DNA of 64,000 nucleotides from Rhodoblastus sp. 17X3 (GCF_030056575.1 NZ_JASHHX010000010.1:1-64000), one strand, 5' to 3'. Shown: positions 30,880 through 40,933, numbered from the stretch's first letter. Notes: generated by a model from the letters alone, not told the origin. Translations and numbers: made by a program.

Positions 30880-31700
30880 TTCAATTTTCCGGGCTTGGCG
30901 GCGTGCCAGACGTGCGATTCGTCGACGGCGTCGCGACACCAGCGGTAGAAGGCATCGTAAAGCGCGAGCCCAGCCTCGAGCTGCTCCAGATCGTCCGCAT
31001 AAAGCCGCGACAGGCCGAGCGAGGCCGCGAGCAGCCCCGCGGCCTCGGGCGCGATATCGAGACGGGCGGTGTCGGCGCCGCGCACGATGGCCGCCAGCCG
31101 CAGCAGCGGCTCAGTCTTGAGGCCGAGTTCCTCGACCATCGCGTCAAAGGCGCAATTGGCGCCGCGATGCGACCAGAACACGCCTTCGACATCGAAGGGC
31201 GTCGCCTGGAACGTCTCGCCGACACCCAATACGTCCGAGGCCGGCGCGAAGAGAAACACGGCGTTGGGATCGACAAAGCGGCGGATAAGCCAGGGACAGG
31301 CGATGCGGTCGACCTTGGGCCGCGCGCGCGTCACCCAGATGGTGCGGCCTTGCGCGTCGCGAGGGGGCAATTTGTCTTGGGGAACCAGCGGCAGACCCGC
31401 CGCCGCCCAGGCCGCATGCCCCCCTTCGAGCGTCTCGGCGCGCACGCCCTCGTGACGAAGCCAGGCCGCCACGCCGTGGCCAAAACGCCCCCCATTTTCG
31501 CAGATGACGATCGCTGACTGGCCGGCGAGAGCCAGCCCCCATTGTGCGACGGCGGCCCGGTCGCGGCGCACGGCGCCGGGAATCAGACGCGGATCGGCAG
31601 AAAAATCGGCTTCGGCGCGAATATCGACGAGGGCCGGCCCCTTTGGCGAACCCAGCAGGCGAACCAGTTTGTCGGAAGTTATCGACGTATAGGCAGACAT
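30876..31700 (-). CDS. Rhodanese domain fused to ChrB C-terminal (chromate resistance) domain
   Basis: The 274-residue protein begins with a rhodanese domain (residues about 1-110; LVDIRAEADFSADPRLIPGA, active-site Cys in AIVICENGGRFG). A ChrB-type domain follows, with WVTRARPKVDRIACPWLIRR, FVDPNAVFLF and SHRGANCAFDAM. ChrB proteins regulate or assist chromate export. The rhodanese part might provide redox or sulphur chemistry on chromate; that is inference. It is the first gene of a two-gene operon with chrA. Confidence 0.88.
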   Translation of the reverse strand: MSAYTSITSDKLVRLLGSPKGPALVDIRAEADFSADPRLIPGAVRRDRAAVAQWGLALAGQSAIVICENGGRFGHGVAAWLRHEGVRAETLEGGHAAWAAAGLPLVPQDKLPPRDAQGRTIWVTRARPKVDRIACPWLIRRFVDPNAVFLFAPASDVLGVGETFQATPFDVEGVFWSHRGANCAFDAMVEELGLKTEPLLRLAAIVRGADTARLDIAPEAAGLLAASLGLSRLYADDLEQLEAGLALYDAFYRWCRDAVDESHVWHAAKPGKLK

Positions 31701-31999
31701 CGAGCGTCCTCAGCTGACAGAGCGGGACGCGATTCTTTGGCATGTCGCCTCGTGGGGAGACCGCGATCCCCATGTCCGGAACTAGAACGCCAATGCCGGG
31801 CGATGTCAATATCGGCGCGGGTCTGAATCCGCGGCAAGCTTTGAACGCGCCGGAGACCCTCGGTGGATGACCGCGACGGGGCCTTTGAGAAATGGCCAAT
31901 TGCCGATAAGGAGAAACCTGCGGCCTGTTCAACCGGGCTTTCAGGCGCGGCGCGGAAAATGGATCGGGAGCGGCTCCAATTGAGAGATGTCTTGAACCC

Positions 32000-33259
32000 A
32001 TGAAAGATGTCTTGCAAGCGAGCCTCCGCCGGCCCGATGCGCCTTCGGGGAAAATCGCCGATATCGAGTTTCTGCGCGGACTGGCCATCGCCCTCACGCT
32101 GATCGCCCATTCGATCCTGGCTTTTCCGGATTGGGCCGGGCTGACCGCTTTCAACAGCCGCCACTGGCTCGGCTCCGGCGTGGATCTGTTTTTCGTGATC
32201 AGCGGCTTCGTCATTACGGCGTCGTTGCGGGACCAGATGGGCAAGGTCTGGAACGCGCTTTACGGCGGCGGGAAGCGCCTCGGCGCCATCCGGGATCGTT
32301 GCCGGCTTGCCGGCAGGGTATTGGCAGCCTTCTGGATTCGCCGGGCCTTTCGACTGCTGCCGGGGGCCTTTGCGACCATCGGCCTGACGCTTGTCTTCAT
32401 CGCCCTGTTTTCGCCCAGGGCGATCGGAGCGACGCTCGGCGGCTTCTGGCTCCACGCAGAGGCGGCGGCGGCGGCCGTTCTTCAGCTCTTCAATGTCTGG
32501 GGCTGGCGGCAGCTGGTCCGTGGCGGCGACGTGACGCTTTTCGGCGCCTATTGGAGCCTCTCGCTCGAAGAACAATTCTATTTCCTGTTTCCCTTCATCA
32601 TGATCGCCTGCGGCTCCATGCGCCGTCTCGGTCTGGTCGCCCTGGCCGTGGTGGCCGGCCTGTTCTTCGTGCGCAAGAGCCTGCCCAGCGACGCGATGTG
32701 GTGGTTTCGCGTCGACGGGCTGTTCTGGGGCGTCGCCATCGCCTGTTTCCGGCCAAATCTCGACTTTGTCACACGCTGGAAGACAGGCATGAAATGGGTC
32801 CTCGGCGCGCTCGTTCTCATTGTCTGCACCGGCGGCCTGACCGAGACGATCATCCTGATGTGGAACCATGATTCCGCCAATGGCGTGATGCTCCTGTTCG
32901 CCGCGGTCCTTGTCGCCGTCGCCAGCGTCAATGCCGATCTGTTTCAGATTCCGCTGCTGGGGCGGGCTTTCGTCTATCTGGGCGAGCGGTCCTACGCGAT
33001 CTATCTGCTTCACATCCTGATCTTCGCGGCGATCCAGGCGTTCGGCGACGCGCTGCTCGAAGCGGGCGCCTCGCCGCTCTGGGCCAATCTCGGCAAGGTC
33101 CTGTTCGTTGTTTCCTCCCTTGCGCCCATCGACCTCTTTCATCGATCGGTCGAAATCAGGTTTCGCAATGTCGGGCGCCGGATTTCCATCAAATTGCTGG
33201 CGGGAAGCGGCGGCGTGGAAGCGCGCGACGGCCTCGCCGCGCAAGACCCGCTCCGTTGA
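32000..33259 (+). CDS. Acyltransferase-3 family membrane protein (OafA/YrhL-like)
   Basis: The 419-residue protein has the family opening IEFLRGLAIALTLIAHSILA with the conserved Arg and His, then GSGVDLFFVISGFVITASL, YWSLSLEEQFYFLFPF and about ten hydrophobic helices, ending with YLGERSYAIYLLHILIF. Such proteins O-acylate surface sugars, lipopolysaccharide or exopolysaccharide at the cytoplasmic membrane. The next genes are an MBOAT protein and an SGNH protein, which together suggest a surface-polymer acetylation locus. Confidence 0.9.
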   Translation: MKDVLQASLRRPDAPSGKIADIEFLRGLAIALTLIAHSILAFPDWAGLTAFNSRHWLGSGVDLFFVISGFVITASLRDQMGKVWNALYGGGKRLGAIRDRCRLAGRVLAAFWIRRAFRLLPGAFATIGLTLVFIALFSPRAIGATLGGFWLHAEAAAAAVLQLFNVWGWRQLVRGGDVTLFGAYWSLSLEEQFYFLFPFIMIACGSMRRLGLVALAVVAGLFFVRKSLPSDAMWWFRVDGLFWGVAIACFRPNLDFVTRWKTGMKWVLGALVLIVCTGGLTETIILMWNHDSANGVMLLFAAVLVAVASVNADLFQIPLLGRAFVYLGERSYAIYLLHILIFAAIQAFGDALLEAGASPLWANLGKVLFVVSSLAPIDLFHRSVEIRFRNVGRRISIKLLAGSGGVEARDGLAAQDPLR

Positions 33260-33532
33260 ATCCCGGCGTCAATCGGCCATCCCGATCCGATCGGCGAAGG
33301 ATTAGACAAACGTCCTCCTATATGGGAAGACATTTTCGACGTAACGGCAGCTGGAGCGTTCCGCGCATTTCATTCTTTCGCGCAAGACAACGCTTGATCG
33401 TGAAACGTCATTACAGGCTTCGCGCCCGAATCAACATTGATGGCGACCTGTACGGCTTCGTTTGACTGGATTTGCGCCTCGCCCGAGGATTTTTTGCCCG
33501 CCCGACTTGGCGCACGAAAATGAGAAACGGAA

Positions 33533-35098
33533 ATGCTTTTTCAGTCGCCGCAGTTCCTGTTTATTTTTCTGCCCGCGACGCTTTTCGCTTATTTCCTGGC
33601 GGGAAAATTCATTGGCAAGACTGCTGCGCATTTCGTGCTCGCAGCGGCCTCGATCCTGTTTTATGCGTCCTGGCGCCTGCCGGACACCGGCCTGTTGCTC
33701 GCCCTCGTCATTTTCAATTACTCCGTTTACAGATTTTTCCTCCGCAAATCCGCCGATCGCCCCGAGACTATGCGTTTCCGCGCCGTGGCGACGGGCGTCG
33801 CGGTCAATGTCGCGACCCTCGTCTATTTCAAATATACCGGCTTCATGGTCGCCAATATCGAGGCGCTGACCGGCGTTTCACTGGGAATCGTCGAGCCGCT
33901 GATGCCGCTCGCGATCTCGTTCTTCATCTTCCAGAAGATCGCCTATCTGGTCGACGCCTACCGTAACCAGCTCCAGGACCATTCCGCGGGACGGTTCACT
34001 CTCTTCGTCTTTTTTTTCCCGCAATTGATCGCCGGCCCGATCGTCCACTTCCGCGAGGTCAACCCTTCGTTTTCCGACGAGCGGACCATAAGTCCAATCG
34101 AAAGCAATATTCTGGCCGGGCTGATCATGTTCGGGCTCGGCCTGTTCAAGAAGGTAATCCTGGCCGATTCCTTCGCGACCTATGCCTCGCCCATATTCGA
34201 TTTCGCCGACAAGGCCGCAGCAGTCGACGCCTACGCGGCCTGGCTCGGCGCCCTGTCCTATACGTTCCAGATCTATTTCGATTTTTCCGGCTATTCCGAC
34301 ATGGCGATCGGACTGGCGCTCCTGTTCAACGTGCGGCTGCCGGTCAATTTCGATTCGCCCTACCGGTCGACCTCGATCATCGGATTCTGGAAGGCCTGGC
34401 ACATCACCCTTTCCCGTTTCCTGCTGGAATATCTCTATATTCCTCTGGGCGGAAACCGCCGCGGCGCACTGCGCCGCCATGTCAATCTCCTCGCGACAAT
34501 GCTGATTGGCGGCATCTGGCACGGCGCGGGCTGGACCTTCCTGATCTGGGGCGGCCTGCACGGGATCTTCCTGATCGTGAACCACATGTGGCGGACTTAT
34601 GCCGAAGGCGCCCCCGCCGCGCTCATCTGGCTGTTCAGCTCGTGGCGCGCGGGACTGCTGACCCTTGTCGCCGTCGTCATCGCCTGGGTTCCGTTCCGGG
34701 CGAACACCCTCCAGGGCTCCGTGACCATGCTGAAGGGCATGGCGGGCCTGTCGGGCGCAACGCCGCCCTTCTTCGATCCCTGGCCCATGCCCGCGGCCTT
34801 CCTGGTCGATGGCCGAATCCTGGCTTCGTGGTCGGGCCTGCTGTTCGGCGGCGCATGGATCATTCTTGGCGCGGCCATTGTTCTCGTGCTTCCCAATGTA
34901 TGGCGCTCGCTGGATTACCAGCCGATGCACAGCCCCCTGCCGACGGCCGCGACGCCGACCGCGCTCGACAGAGCCATCCTGGATTTCTATCGCCGCCGCC
35001 CGTTGCTTTTTGCAGCGGGCGCGGGCTTTCTGTTCGCGCTCGGAATTGGCCAGGTTCTGAGCGGTTCGGCCTCTCCCTTCCTTTATTTCCAGTTCTGA
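33533..35098 (+). CDS. MBOAT-family O-acyltransferase (AlgI-like)
   Basis: The 521-residue membrane protein matches AlgI/DltB-type MBOAT enzymes: PLAISFFIFQKIAYLVDAYR, FFFPQLIAGPIVHF, YFDFSGYSDMAIGLALLF, FWKAWHITLSRFLLEYLYIP, and the invariant catalytic His in GGIWHGAGWTFLIWG. It transfers acetyl groups across the membrane to an extracellular acceptor. AlgI proteins need a periplasmic SGNH partner; the next gene, 10 bp downstream, is a good candidate. No alginate or cellulose synthesis genes are visible nearby. Confidence 0.93.
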   Translation: MLFQSPQFLFIFLPATLFAYFLAGKFIGKTAAHFVLAAASILFYASWRLPDTGLLLALVIFNYSVYRFFLRKSADRPETMRFRAVATGVAVNVATLVYFKYTGFMVANIEALTGVSLGIVEPLMPLAISFFIFQKIAYLVDAYRNQLQDHSAGRFTLFVFFFPQLIAGPIVHFREVNPSFSDERTISPIESNILAGLIMFGLGLFKKVILADSFATYASPIFDFADKAAAVDAYAAWLGALSYTFQIYFDFSGYSDMAIGLALLFNVRLPVNFDSPYRSTSIIGFWKAWHITLSRFLLEYLYIPLGGNRRGALRRHVNLLATMLIGGIWHGAGWTFLIWGGLHGIFLIVNHMWRTYAEGAPAALIWLFSSWRAGLLTLVAVVIAWVPFRANTLQGSVTMLKGMAGLSGATPPFFDPWPMPAAFLVDGRILASWSGLLFGGAWIILGAAIVLVLPNVWRSLDYQPMHSPLPTAATPTALDRAILDFYRRRPLLFAAGAGFLFALGIGQVLSGSASPFLYFQF

Positions 35099-35108
35099 AG
35101 AGGGCGGC

Positions 35109-36113
35109 ATGATCAGGAGATCGCTTCTTGTCTTCGCTCTGGCGGCCTTGCTTGGAACGGGACTTCAGGCGCTTTGGTTCGGGTCTCTGCCCACCATGGC
35201 CGACGTCCGCTGGGTGCATGACATTCTGATGCGCAAAAAGGAGATCGCCGCGGCGACCCCGGCGCCAAAAGTCCTGCTGATCGGCAGCTCATCTGTTCAT
35301 TTCGGTCTGGACGCGCGTCTGATGTCGTCCGAATCCTCCTGCCGCTTCGTCAATTTCGGGCTGCATGTCCTGCTCGGGATCGATCTTCCGCTGCGCGAAG
35401 CCGAGAAAGTGTTGGCGCCGGGCGACAGCGCGGTGATCTTTATCGAAGTGGGAATGCTGGGCTCGCCCTTCCCCGTCGGCGACGTCCTGCGTGAATATGT
35501 CCGCCAGCACGAACCCGAGCAGCGCACGACGCCGGATTATTACTTTTCCACCCGGATCTGGGAGGGGCTGAAAGCCCCGGCGCTGAAGCTGTCCGGCGCC
35601 CTGTTCGACGCACAGCCTCACGCGCCGCCCAACATGCCGAAAATATGGATCTACACCCTGGACCATGTCGATGCGTTCGGCGATCAGACCGGCAAGAATC
35701 CGGAAAATATTTCCCCCAATACGCTCGACGCCGTGGTTCTGCGCCACTTTCCCACATATAGGCCGCCGCGGACCGGCCCTGTGCTGGATCGCCTGCTGCG
35801 GTTCAAGGCCTGGGCGGATGCGCATGGCGTCCGCGTCTATGGCGGCTGGCCGCCGGAATACATCGGCCACGAGGCAGGCATGACGAAGGCCACGACCGGC
35901 ATTGCTGAGGTCTTCGCCGAATTGGGCATACCGATGATCGGTTCGGCCCGGGACTCCTTCGCGCCCCTCAGCGATCTCTATGATGGGGCGAACCATCTGA
36001 ACGACAAGGGCGCGGAGGCTTTTTCACGACGCTTCCTGGCGAATTTCCAGCGCCAGGCCGGTTGCGCGCCAGCCAGCGCCGATCCGGTCAGCGCCAAGCC
36101 GGTGACAAGATAG
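35109..36113 (+). CDS. SGNH-fold periplasmic protein, partner of the MBOAT acyltransferase
   Basis: The 334-residue protein has an N-terminal hydrophobic anchor (SLLVFALAALLGTGLQALWF), a GDSL-like nucleophile block VLLIGSSSVHFGLDA, and a C-terminal DGANHLNDKGAEAF carrying the Asp-x-x-His pair. This architecture resembles AlgJ/AlgX-like proteins that take acetyl from MBOAT proteins and pass it to a polymer in the periplasm. The 10-bp spacing shows one operon with the MBOAT gene. The acceptor polymer is unknown. Confidence 0.8.
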   Translation: MIRRSLLVFALAALLGTGLQALWFGSLPTMADVRWVHDILMRKKEIAAATPAPKVLLIGSSSVHFGLDARLMSSESSCRFVNFGLHVLLGIDLPLREAEKVLAPGDSAVIFIEVGMLGSPFPVGDVLREYVRQHEPEQRTTPDYYFSTRIWEGLKAPALKLSGALFDAQPHAPPNMPKIWIYTLDHVDAFGDQTGKNPENISPNTLDAVVLRHFPTYRPPRTGPVLDRLLRFKAWADAHGVRVYGGWPPEYIGHEAGMTKATTGIAEVFAELGIPMIGSARDSFAPLSDLYDGANHLNDKGAEAFSRRFLANFQRQAGCAPASADPVSAKPVTR

Positions 36114-36458
36114 GGCGTCGCGCCGAAGATCGGGAGCGATCAGCTTTCGATCATTTCCATATGCGAGTCGGACGGCGAACACGCTTGCGCGGAGCCGGCC
36201 CCGGGCCGTTCGGCCAAGCATCCTGTTTCAGGCGGAACTTGATTCAAGCTCGTGCGTTGCCGCTGAAAGGTGGGAAGGCGAAGCTACCTCCTGATGGGGA
36301 AGACGTTTTGATCGGAGAGCCTGGCGGCAGGCTCGCCGGCGATGTTAACCGCGAGCGACTTAGACGCATTGGGCCTGGCGTTTTCGATGTATAGTGTGTG
36401 CGTGACGTAGCCGTCATTCAGGAACGCCGCGGGATTCCTGAAACGGGGGGGGCTTGCG
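36114..36458. other. Intergenic stretch with small inverted repeats
   Basis: No gene is supported here. A hairpin AGCCTG-GCGG-CAGGCT lies near 36320 and another, CAGGAA...TTCCTG, at 36419-36440 just before the Hint-protein ribosome binding site. The latter could be a regulator site or a leader hairpin, but there is no further evidence. Confidence 0.4.
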
Positions 36459-38165
36459 ATGACAACTGCGACTTGGCTGGGCGGAACGATCTGGGGCGGA
36501 GCGGGCGATGACTCGGTTTGGACGGGCGGATCAGGCCCGGGCGGCGCGCCTGCGGCCGGGGACGACGTCGTTCTGAACCGCGCCGGCAGCCTGACGCTGA
36601 CCTTGGGCGCCAACACGCCCTCCCTCAATTCGCTGACGATATTCTCCGGCGATATTCTCGCGCTGGGCGCCTTCACGCTTTACGTGGACGCGCCGGGCTC
36701 CGCCGGAATCGCCTTGACGTCCGGGACGATCGCGCTCGCCGGCGGCTCCATCGTCGACGCGGCCGACATTACGCTCGGCGCGGGCGGCGCCATCAGCGGC
36801 TACGGCTCGATCCATGTCGCCACCGGGACCCTGACCGGCGCGGGCGTGGTCGAAGCGAGCGGCGGATTGCTGGATGTGTTCGCGAACGTCAGTTCGGGAC
36901 TTCAGCTCGGGATCGACAGCGTCGCTGGCGGCGATCTCCGGATCCAACAAGTCGCGGCGACGAATTCCGCGATCTCCATGACCACCTCCGGCCAGCTCCT
37001 CGAGATCGGCTCCGCCGGTTCGCTGACCATAGGCGTTCAGGAGATCACCACGGGCGGGACCATCTACCTCAATGGCGGATCGGCGACGCTGACGGATGCG
37101 TTCGGACTGGTTCTCGGCGGCAATCTGACCGGCGGCGGAACTGTGAACGCAGAGTTGCAAGGCGGCGGCACGGCCAAGGCCTCGGCCGGCTTGACGCTCA
37201 CTTTCACGCAAAACGTCGATCAGGCGGGCGCGGCTACGCAATTCGTCATCGGCGACGGCGGGACGATCGCCTTCGACGCCATGGTCGGCACATTCTCGAT
37301 CAAGCCGCTCGTCACCTTCCAGGGCGCGACCGGCACGCTCAGCGACACTGCGGTCATCATGACCTCGGTGAACTTCGGAACCATCACCGGCTTTTCCGGC
37401 GGCGACCAAATCCAGCTGCAGGCGTTCGGGGCGGGCGACACCTACAGCATCTCAGGCGATACGCTCACCATCATGAACGCCGGCGGCACGCTGTCGCAAA
37501 GCTTCATCTTTGAATCGAGCGCGGTGGCGTCGCAGGTCGTTGTAACCGATAGCGCCGGAATCGATACGATCGCCATCTGCTTCATGGCGGGCGTGATGAT
37601 CCGCACGCCGGACGGAGAATCCGCGGTCGAGAGCTTGAAGCGCGGCGATCTCGTGATGACGGCGGATGGCGCCGCCAGGCCGGTCGCATGGCTCGGCAGA
37701 CAGACAATTTCCGCGCTGTTCGCCGATCCGGTTCGCAATTGGCCGGTCCGGGTCAAGGCTGGCGCGCTGGGCGACAACGTCCCGTCCCGCGATCTCTTGC
37801 TCTCGCCAGATCACGCCTTGCTCGTCGGCGGCGTCCTGCTGCACGCCGGCGCGCTGGTGAACGGAACGTCTATCGTGCGTGAGGGCCATGTTCCGTCGAC
37901 ATGGGTCTATTATCACGTCGAACTTGACGATCATTCGCTGATTCTGGCCGAAAACACCCCGGCTGAAACCTTCGTCGACAATGTCGAGCGGCGCAATTTC
38001 GACAATTGGGCCGAGCACGAAGCGCTCTATCCCGAGGGCAAACCCATGTCCGAACTGCCCTATCCGCGCGCCAAGGGGGGACGTCAGGTTCCGCCTCGCA
38101 TCCGCGCCCTGCTGGCGGAACGCGCCGCCGTCATTGGCGCGCAGGCCGGAGCGGCGGCCGCCTGA
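36459..38165 (+). CDS. Exported beta-repeat protein with C-terminal Hint domain
   Basis: Residues 1-360 of this 568-residue protein are rich in Gly, Ser and Thr and look like a beta-helix repeat region (AGSLTLTLGANTPSLNSLTI, SGTIALAGGSIVDAADITL). From ICFMAGVMIRTPDGESAVES (about 373) a Hedgehog/intein (Hint) domain follows with LLLSPDHALLVGGVLLHAG, including the Cys nucleophile and His of a self-processing domain. There is no N-terminal signal peptide. Such proteins are common in Hyphomicrobiales; the role of the Hint domain in them, perhaps self-cleavage, is unproven. Confidence 0.85.
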   Translation: MTTATWLGGTIWGGAGDDSVWTGGSGPGGAPAAGDDVVLNRAGSLTLTLGANTPSLNSLTIFSGDILALGAFTLYVDAPGSAGIALTSGTIALAGGSIVDAADITLGAGGAISGYGSIHVATGTLTGAGVVEASGGLLDVFANVSSGLQLGIDSVAGGDLRIQQVAATNSAISMTTSGQLLEIGSAGSLTIGVQEITTGGTIYLNGGSATLTDAFGLVLGGNLTGGGTVNAELQGGGTAKASAGLTLTFTQNVDQAGAATQFVIGDGGTIAFDAMVGTFSIKPLVTFQGATGTLSDTAVIMTSVNFGTITGFSGGDQIQLQAFGAGDTYSISGDTLTIMNAGGTLSQSFIFESSAVASQVVVTDSAGIDTIAICFMAGVMIRTPDGESAVESLKRGDLVMTADGAARPVAWLGRQTISALFADPVRNWPVRVKAGALGDNVPSRDLLLSPDHALLVGGVLLHAGALVNGTSIVREGHVPSTWVYYHVELDDHSLILAENTPAETFVDNVERRNFDNWAEHEALYPEGKPMSELPYPRAKGGRQVPPRIRALLAERAAVIGAQAGAAAA

Positions 38166-38178
38166 CCCGGATCGCCGT

Positions 38179-38204
38179 GGGCGCGAAAACTATTTCGCGC
38201 CCTT
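38179..38204. terminator. Hairpin between convergent genes
   Basis: GGGCGCGAA...TTCGCGCCC forms a strong GC-rich stem over the purK stop, between the converging Hint-protein and purK genes. The T-run is short, so termination is likely but not certain. Confidence 0.5.
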
Positions 38205-39278
38205 GAGGATCGTCACATGGCCCATCTTGCGGCCGGGCCGGGCTTCCGCCTTGCCATAGAGATGCAGGCAGGCGCCCGGCACTTCGAGAAATTCGCGCCA
38301 GCGATAGACATCGTCGCCGATGAGATTGTGCATCTCGACCGGACCGTGGGCGCGCGTCACGCCGAGCGGGAAGCCGCAGACGGCCCGGATGTGCTGCTCG
38401 AACTGAGAGGTGACCGAGCCGTCCAGCGTCCAATGGCCGGAATTATGGACGCGCGGCGCGATTTCATTGACCAGCAGCTTCAAACCGGCCGGCGTCTCGA
38501 CGACGAACATCTCCACCGCCAGCACGCCGACATAATCCAGCGCCTCGGCGATGCGCTTCGCCTTGTCGCGCGCGCGCTGGCGAACATCCTCGCCAATATC
38601 GGCGGGGACGACCGTGGTGGCGAGAATATGATGTTCATGCTCGTTGCGACCGACGTCCCAGGCGACGAAATCGCCGTCAAGGCCGCGCGCGGCCACCACG
38701 GAGACCTCGCAGACGAAAGGCACGAAGCCTTCGAGGATCGAGGGCTGGCCGCCGAGCGAGCGGAAGGCCACGGCGAGGTCCGAGCCTTCGCGGACCAGGG
38801 CCTGGCCCTTGCCGTCATAGCCGAAGCGCCGGGTCTTGAGGATCGAGGGGCGGCCAATCTGGGCCACCGCCCGCGCCAGCGCGCCGGCGTCGTCCACCTG
38901 GGCGTAGGGCGCGACCTCGATGCCCAGCCCGGAAATGAAATTTTTCTCGATCAGCCGGTCCTGCGTCAGAGCCAGCACCGAGGGCGAGGGCCGCACCGGC
39001 TTCATGGCCGCGAGAAATTCCGCCGTCCGCGCCGGGATATTCTCGAATTCATAAGTGACGACATCGACCGCCGCGGCGAAAACGGCCAGGGCTTTCTCGT
39101 CGTCATAGCGCGCAACCGTTGCGTTGGCGGCGACTTCGATGGCCGGATCGTCTTCGCGGTCGGTGAAAATATGGCAGGACAGGCCGAGACGCGCGGCGGC
39201 GAGCGCGAGCATGCGCCCCAACTGGCCGCCGCCGATGATCCCGATGCGCGCGCCCGGCGCCAGTCTCGCCTCAGTCAT
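38190..39278 (-). CDS. purK: N5-carboxyaminoimidazole ribonucleotide synthase
   Basis: The 362-residue ATP-grasp enzyme opens [20 protein letters not shown], the PurK hallmark. It contains [16 protein letters not shown] and [20 protein letters not shown], with RVHNSGHWT near the active site. It carboxylates aminoimidazole ribonucleotide using ATP and bicarbonate in purine synthesis. The start at 39278 overlaps the purE stop by 8 bp and matches the family's start. Confidence 0.96.
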   Translation of the reverse strand: MTEARLAPGARIGIIGGGQLGRMLALAAARLGLSCHIFTDREDDPAIEVAANATVARYDDEKALAVFAAAVDVVTYEFENIPARTAEFLAAMKPVRPSPSVLALTQDRLIEKNFISGLGIEVAPYAQVDDAGALARAVAQIGRPSILKTRRFGYDGKGQALVREGSDLAVAFRSLGGQPSILEGFVPFVCEVSVVAARGLDGDFVAWDVGRNEHEHHILATTVVPADIGEDVRQRARDKAKRIAEALDYVGVLAVEMFVVETPAGLKLLVNEIAPRVHNSGHWTLDGSVTSQFEQHIRAVCGFPLGVTRAHGPVEMHNLIGDDVYRWREFLEVPGACLHLYGKAEARPGRKMGHVTILKGAK

Positions 39279-39768
39279 CCTTTTTCGGACGCTCCGCGAC
39301 CGCTCCGGTCTGTTTCGCGCGCCAGGCGTCAAGCCGCGCCGCGAGCTTTTCATCGTTCAGCGCGAGGATCGCGGCCGCGAGCAAGGCGGCGTTGACGGCC
39401 CCCGCCTTGCCGATCGCCAGAGTCCCGACCGGCACGCCGCCTGGCATCTGAACGATGGAATAAAGCGAATCCACGCCCGACAGCGCCTTGGACTCGACCG
39501 GGACGCCCAATACGGGCAGCGGCGTCATGGCGGCGGTCATGCCCGGCAGATGGGCGGCGCCCCCCGCCCCGGCGATGACGACCTTGAAGCCCGCCTCGCG
39601 CGCGCCCTGGGCGAAGGCGACCAGACGGTCCGGCGTGCGATGGGCCGAGACAATGCGCACGTCCGCTGCGACGCCAAGCGCATCCAGGGTTTCGCTGGCG
39701 TGGCGCATGGTCGCCCAATCTGACTGGCTTCCCATGATGATGGCGACAGGAGGCTTGCTGCTCGGCAC
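39271..39768 (-). CDS. purE: N5-carboxyaminoimidazole ribonucleotide mutase
   Basis: The 165-residue protein has [20 protein letters not shown], the substrate-binding Ser-Asp pair, [16 protein letters not shown] with the catalytic His, and [12 protein letters not shown]. Class I PurE proteins have this size and moves CO2 from N5 to C4 of the imidazole ring. It is the first gene of the purE-purK pair, whose overlapping ends show coupling. Confidence 0.96.
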   Translation of the reverse strand: MPSSKPPVAIIMGSQSDWATMRHASETLDALGVAADVRIVSAHRTPDRLVAFAQGAREAGFKVVIAGAGGAAHLPGMTAAMTPLPVLGVPVESKALSGVDSLYSIVQMPGGVPVGTLAIGKAGAVNAALLAAAILALNDEKLAARLDAWRAKQTGAVAERPKKDD

Positions 39769-39889
39769 TTGTTTCTGACCCGGACCAAAGGAAGGCGAAG
39801 TGTCTAAAGCGAAGCGCCCGAAAGGGAAAGGCGGATTCTGGCCAAAAGCGCCGTTTCAGTCAAAATTTACGGGAGAAGCCTGACGACGT

Positions 39890-40108
39890 TCAGGCGATGA
39901 TGTCAGGGGTCATTGCGTCTTCCAGCGTGGTGATCCTGTCGCGAAGCAACAATTTTCGCTTCTTCAACCGCTGCAATTGCAACTGGTCGGCGGCGCCGAC
40001 CGCCAGCAAGGCGTCTATGGCCGCGTCAAGATCGCGGTGTTCCTGCCGTAAACGCTCGACTTCAAAGACGAATTCGGCCCGCTCTTCTTCGTTCAGTTCT
40101 CTGGTCAT
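39890..40108 (-). CDS. YdcH/DUF465 family small protein
   Basis: The 72-residue protein is a helical hairpin, RLRQEHRDLDAAIDALLAV and LQLQRLKKRKLLLRDRITTL, with the KKRKLLLRD motif of DUF465. Function unknown; these are abundant small cytosolic proteins in Alphaproteobacteria. A second DUF465 gene lies 400 bp away on the other strand. Confidence 0.88.
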   Translation of the reverse strand: MTRELNEEERAEFVFEVERLRQEHRDLDAAIDALLAVGAADQLQLQRLKKRKLLLRDRITTLEDAMTPDIIA

Positions 40109-40206
40109 CGAAAACCGCTGGGCATTTCATTGGGCGCCCCTCGCGCCGTGGGCCGGATTATGTCCGCGGCGGGTTCCAAGAGCAAGACCAAGATAAGGGC
40201 GCAATG

Positions 40207-40248
40207 CGCCGCCTTGAGGCAATCTGGCGCCGCCTTGAGGCAATCTGG
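40207..40248. repeat. Two perfect tandem copies of a 21-bp unit
   Basis: The unit CGCCGCCTTGAGGCAATCTGG occurs back to back at 40207-40227 and 40228-40248, in the gap between the two DUF465 genes. Confidence 0.9.
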
Positions 40249-40512
40249 GGCCCCATGCAGGCAAACCGGCTCGCCGCGCAGGCAATTCGTCACGCGCGCG
40301 GCAAACCGCGGCCCTGGTTGAGAAATCCGCCAGCGCGCGCCGGACCCGGCGGCGAGGGCCAATGCCCCGGAAACCATTCGGGAACCGGGGCGACCCGCCC
40401 GCCGCCAGCTAAGCTTCCCTTAAGTCACGACTTTTTGACAAAAATATTCCCCCTTGCGGGTTCCGTGGATCGTGTCACAATCCTGTCGTTCAAGCATCGA
40501 TAGGAGTTGCGC

Positions 40513-40701
40513 ATGTCCTTGCAAAGCCATCTCGCCGAACTCGAACGCCGTCACATGGCGCTTCAACGGGAAATCGAGAAGGAAGAGCTCCATCCCGCCC
40601 TCGACGAGCTCAAGGTACACGAACTCAAACGACGCAAGCTGCTGCTCAAGGACGAAATCTCGAAACTGCGCCAGGCCGCGGAAAAAGAATTAGTCCACTA
40701 A
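40513..40701 (+). CDS. YdcH/DUF465 family small protein
   Basis: The 62-residue protein has the DUF465 hairpin HLAELERRHMALQREIEKEE and the motif LKRRKLLLKDEISKLR. AGGAG lies 6 bases before the ATG at 40513, which decides the start over a TTG two codons upstream. It is divergent from the other DUF465 gene. Function unknown. Confidence 0.9.
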   Translation: MSLQSHLAELERRHMALQREIEKEELHPALDELKVHELKRRKLLLKDEISKLRQAAEKELVH

Positions 40702-40933
40702 AAGATCGACGAGACCAATAAATCCGCCGGGCCAAAAGCCCGGCGTTTTCATTCTGAGGGGCGGCTGCGCCGGCATTCTCCCCTGCTCGCGCGCCGGCGC
40801 CGAAACGCCCGGGCCAGCGCATTGGCCGAAAGGTTGAGCGCCTCTTTCTGGACTTATCGGCCTTTCCAGCGCACTTTCCGCAAAATTTGCCGCGCGACGA
40901 TGGCGCGGAAGAATAACGGGAGCGAGGGGAAAC

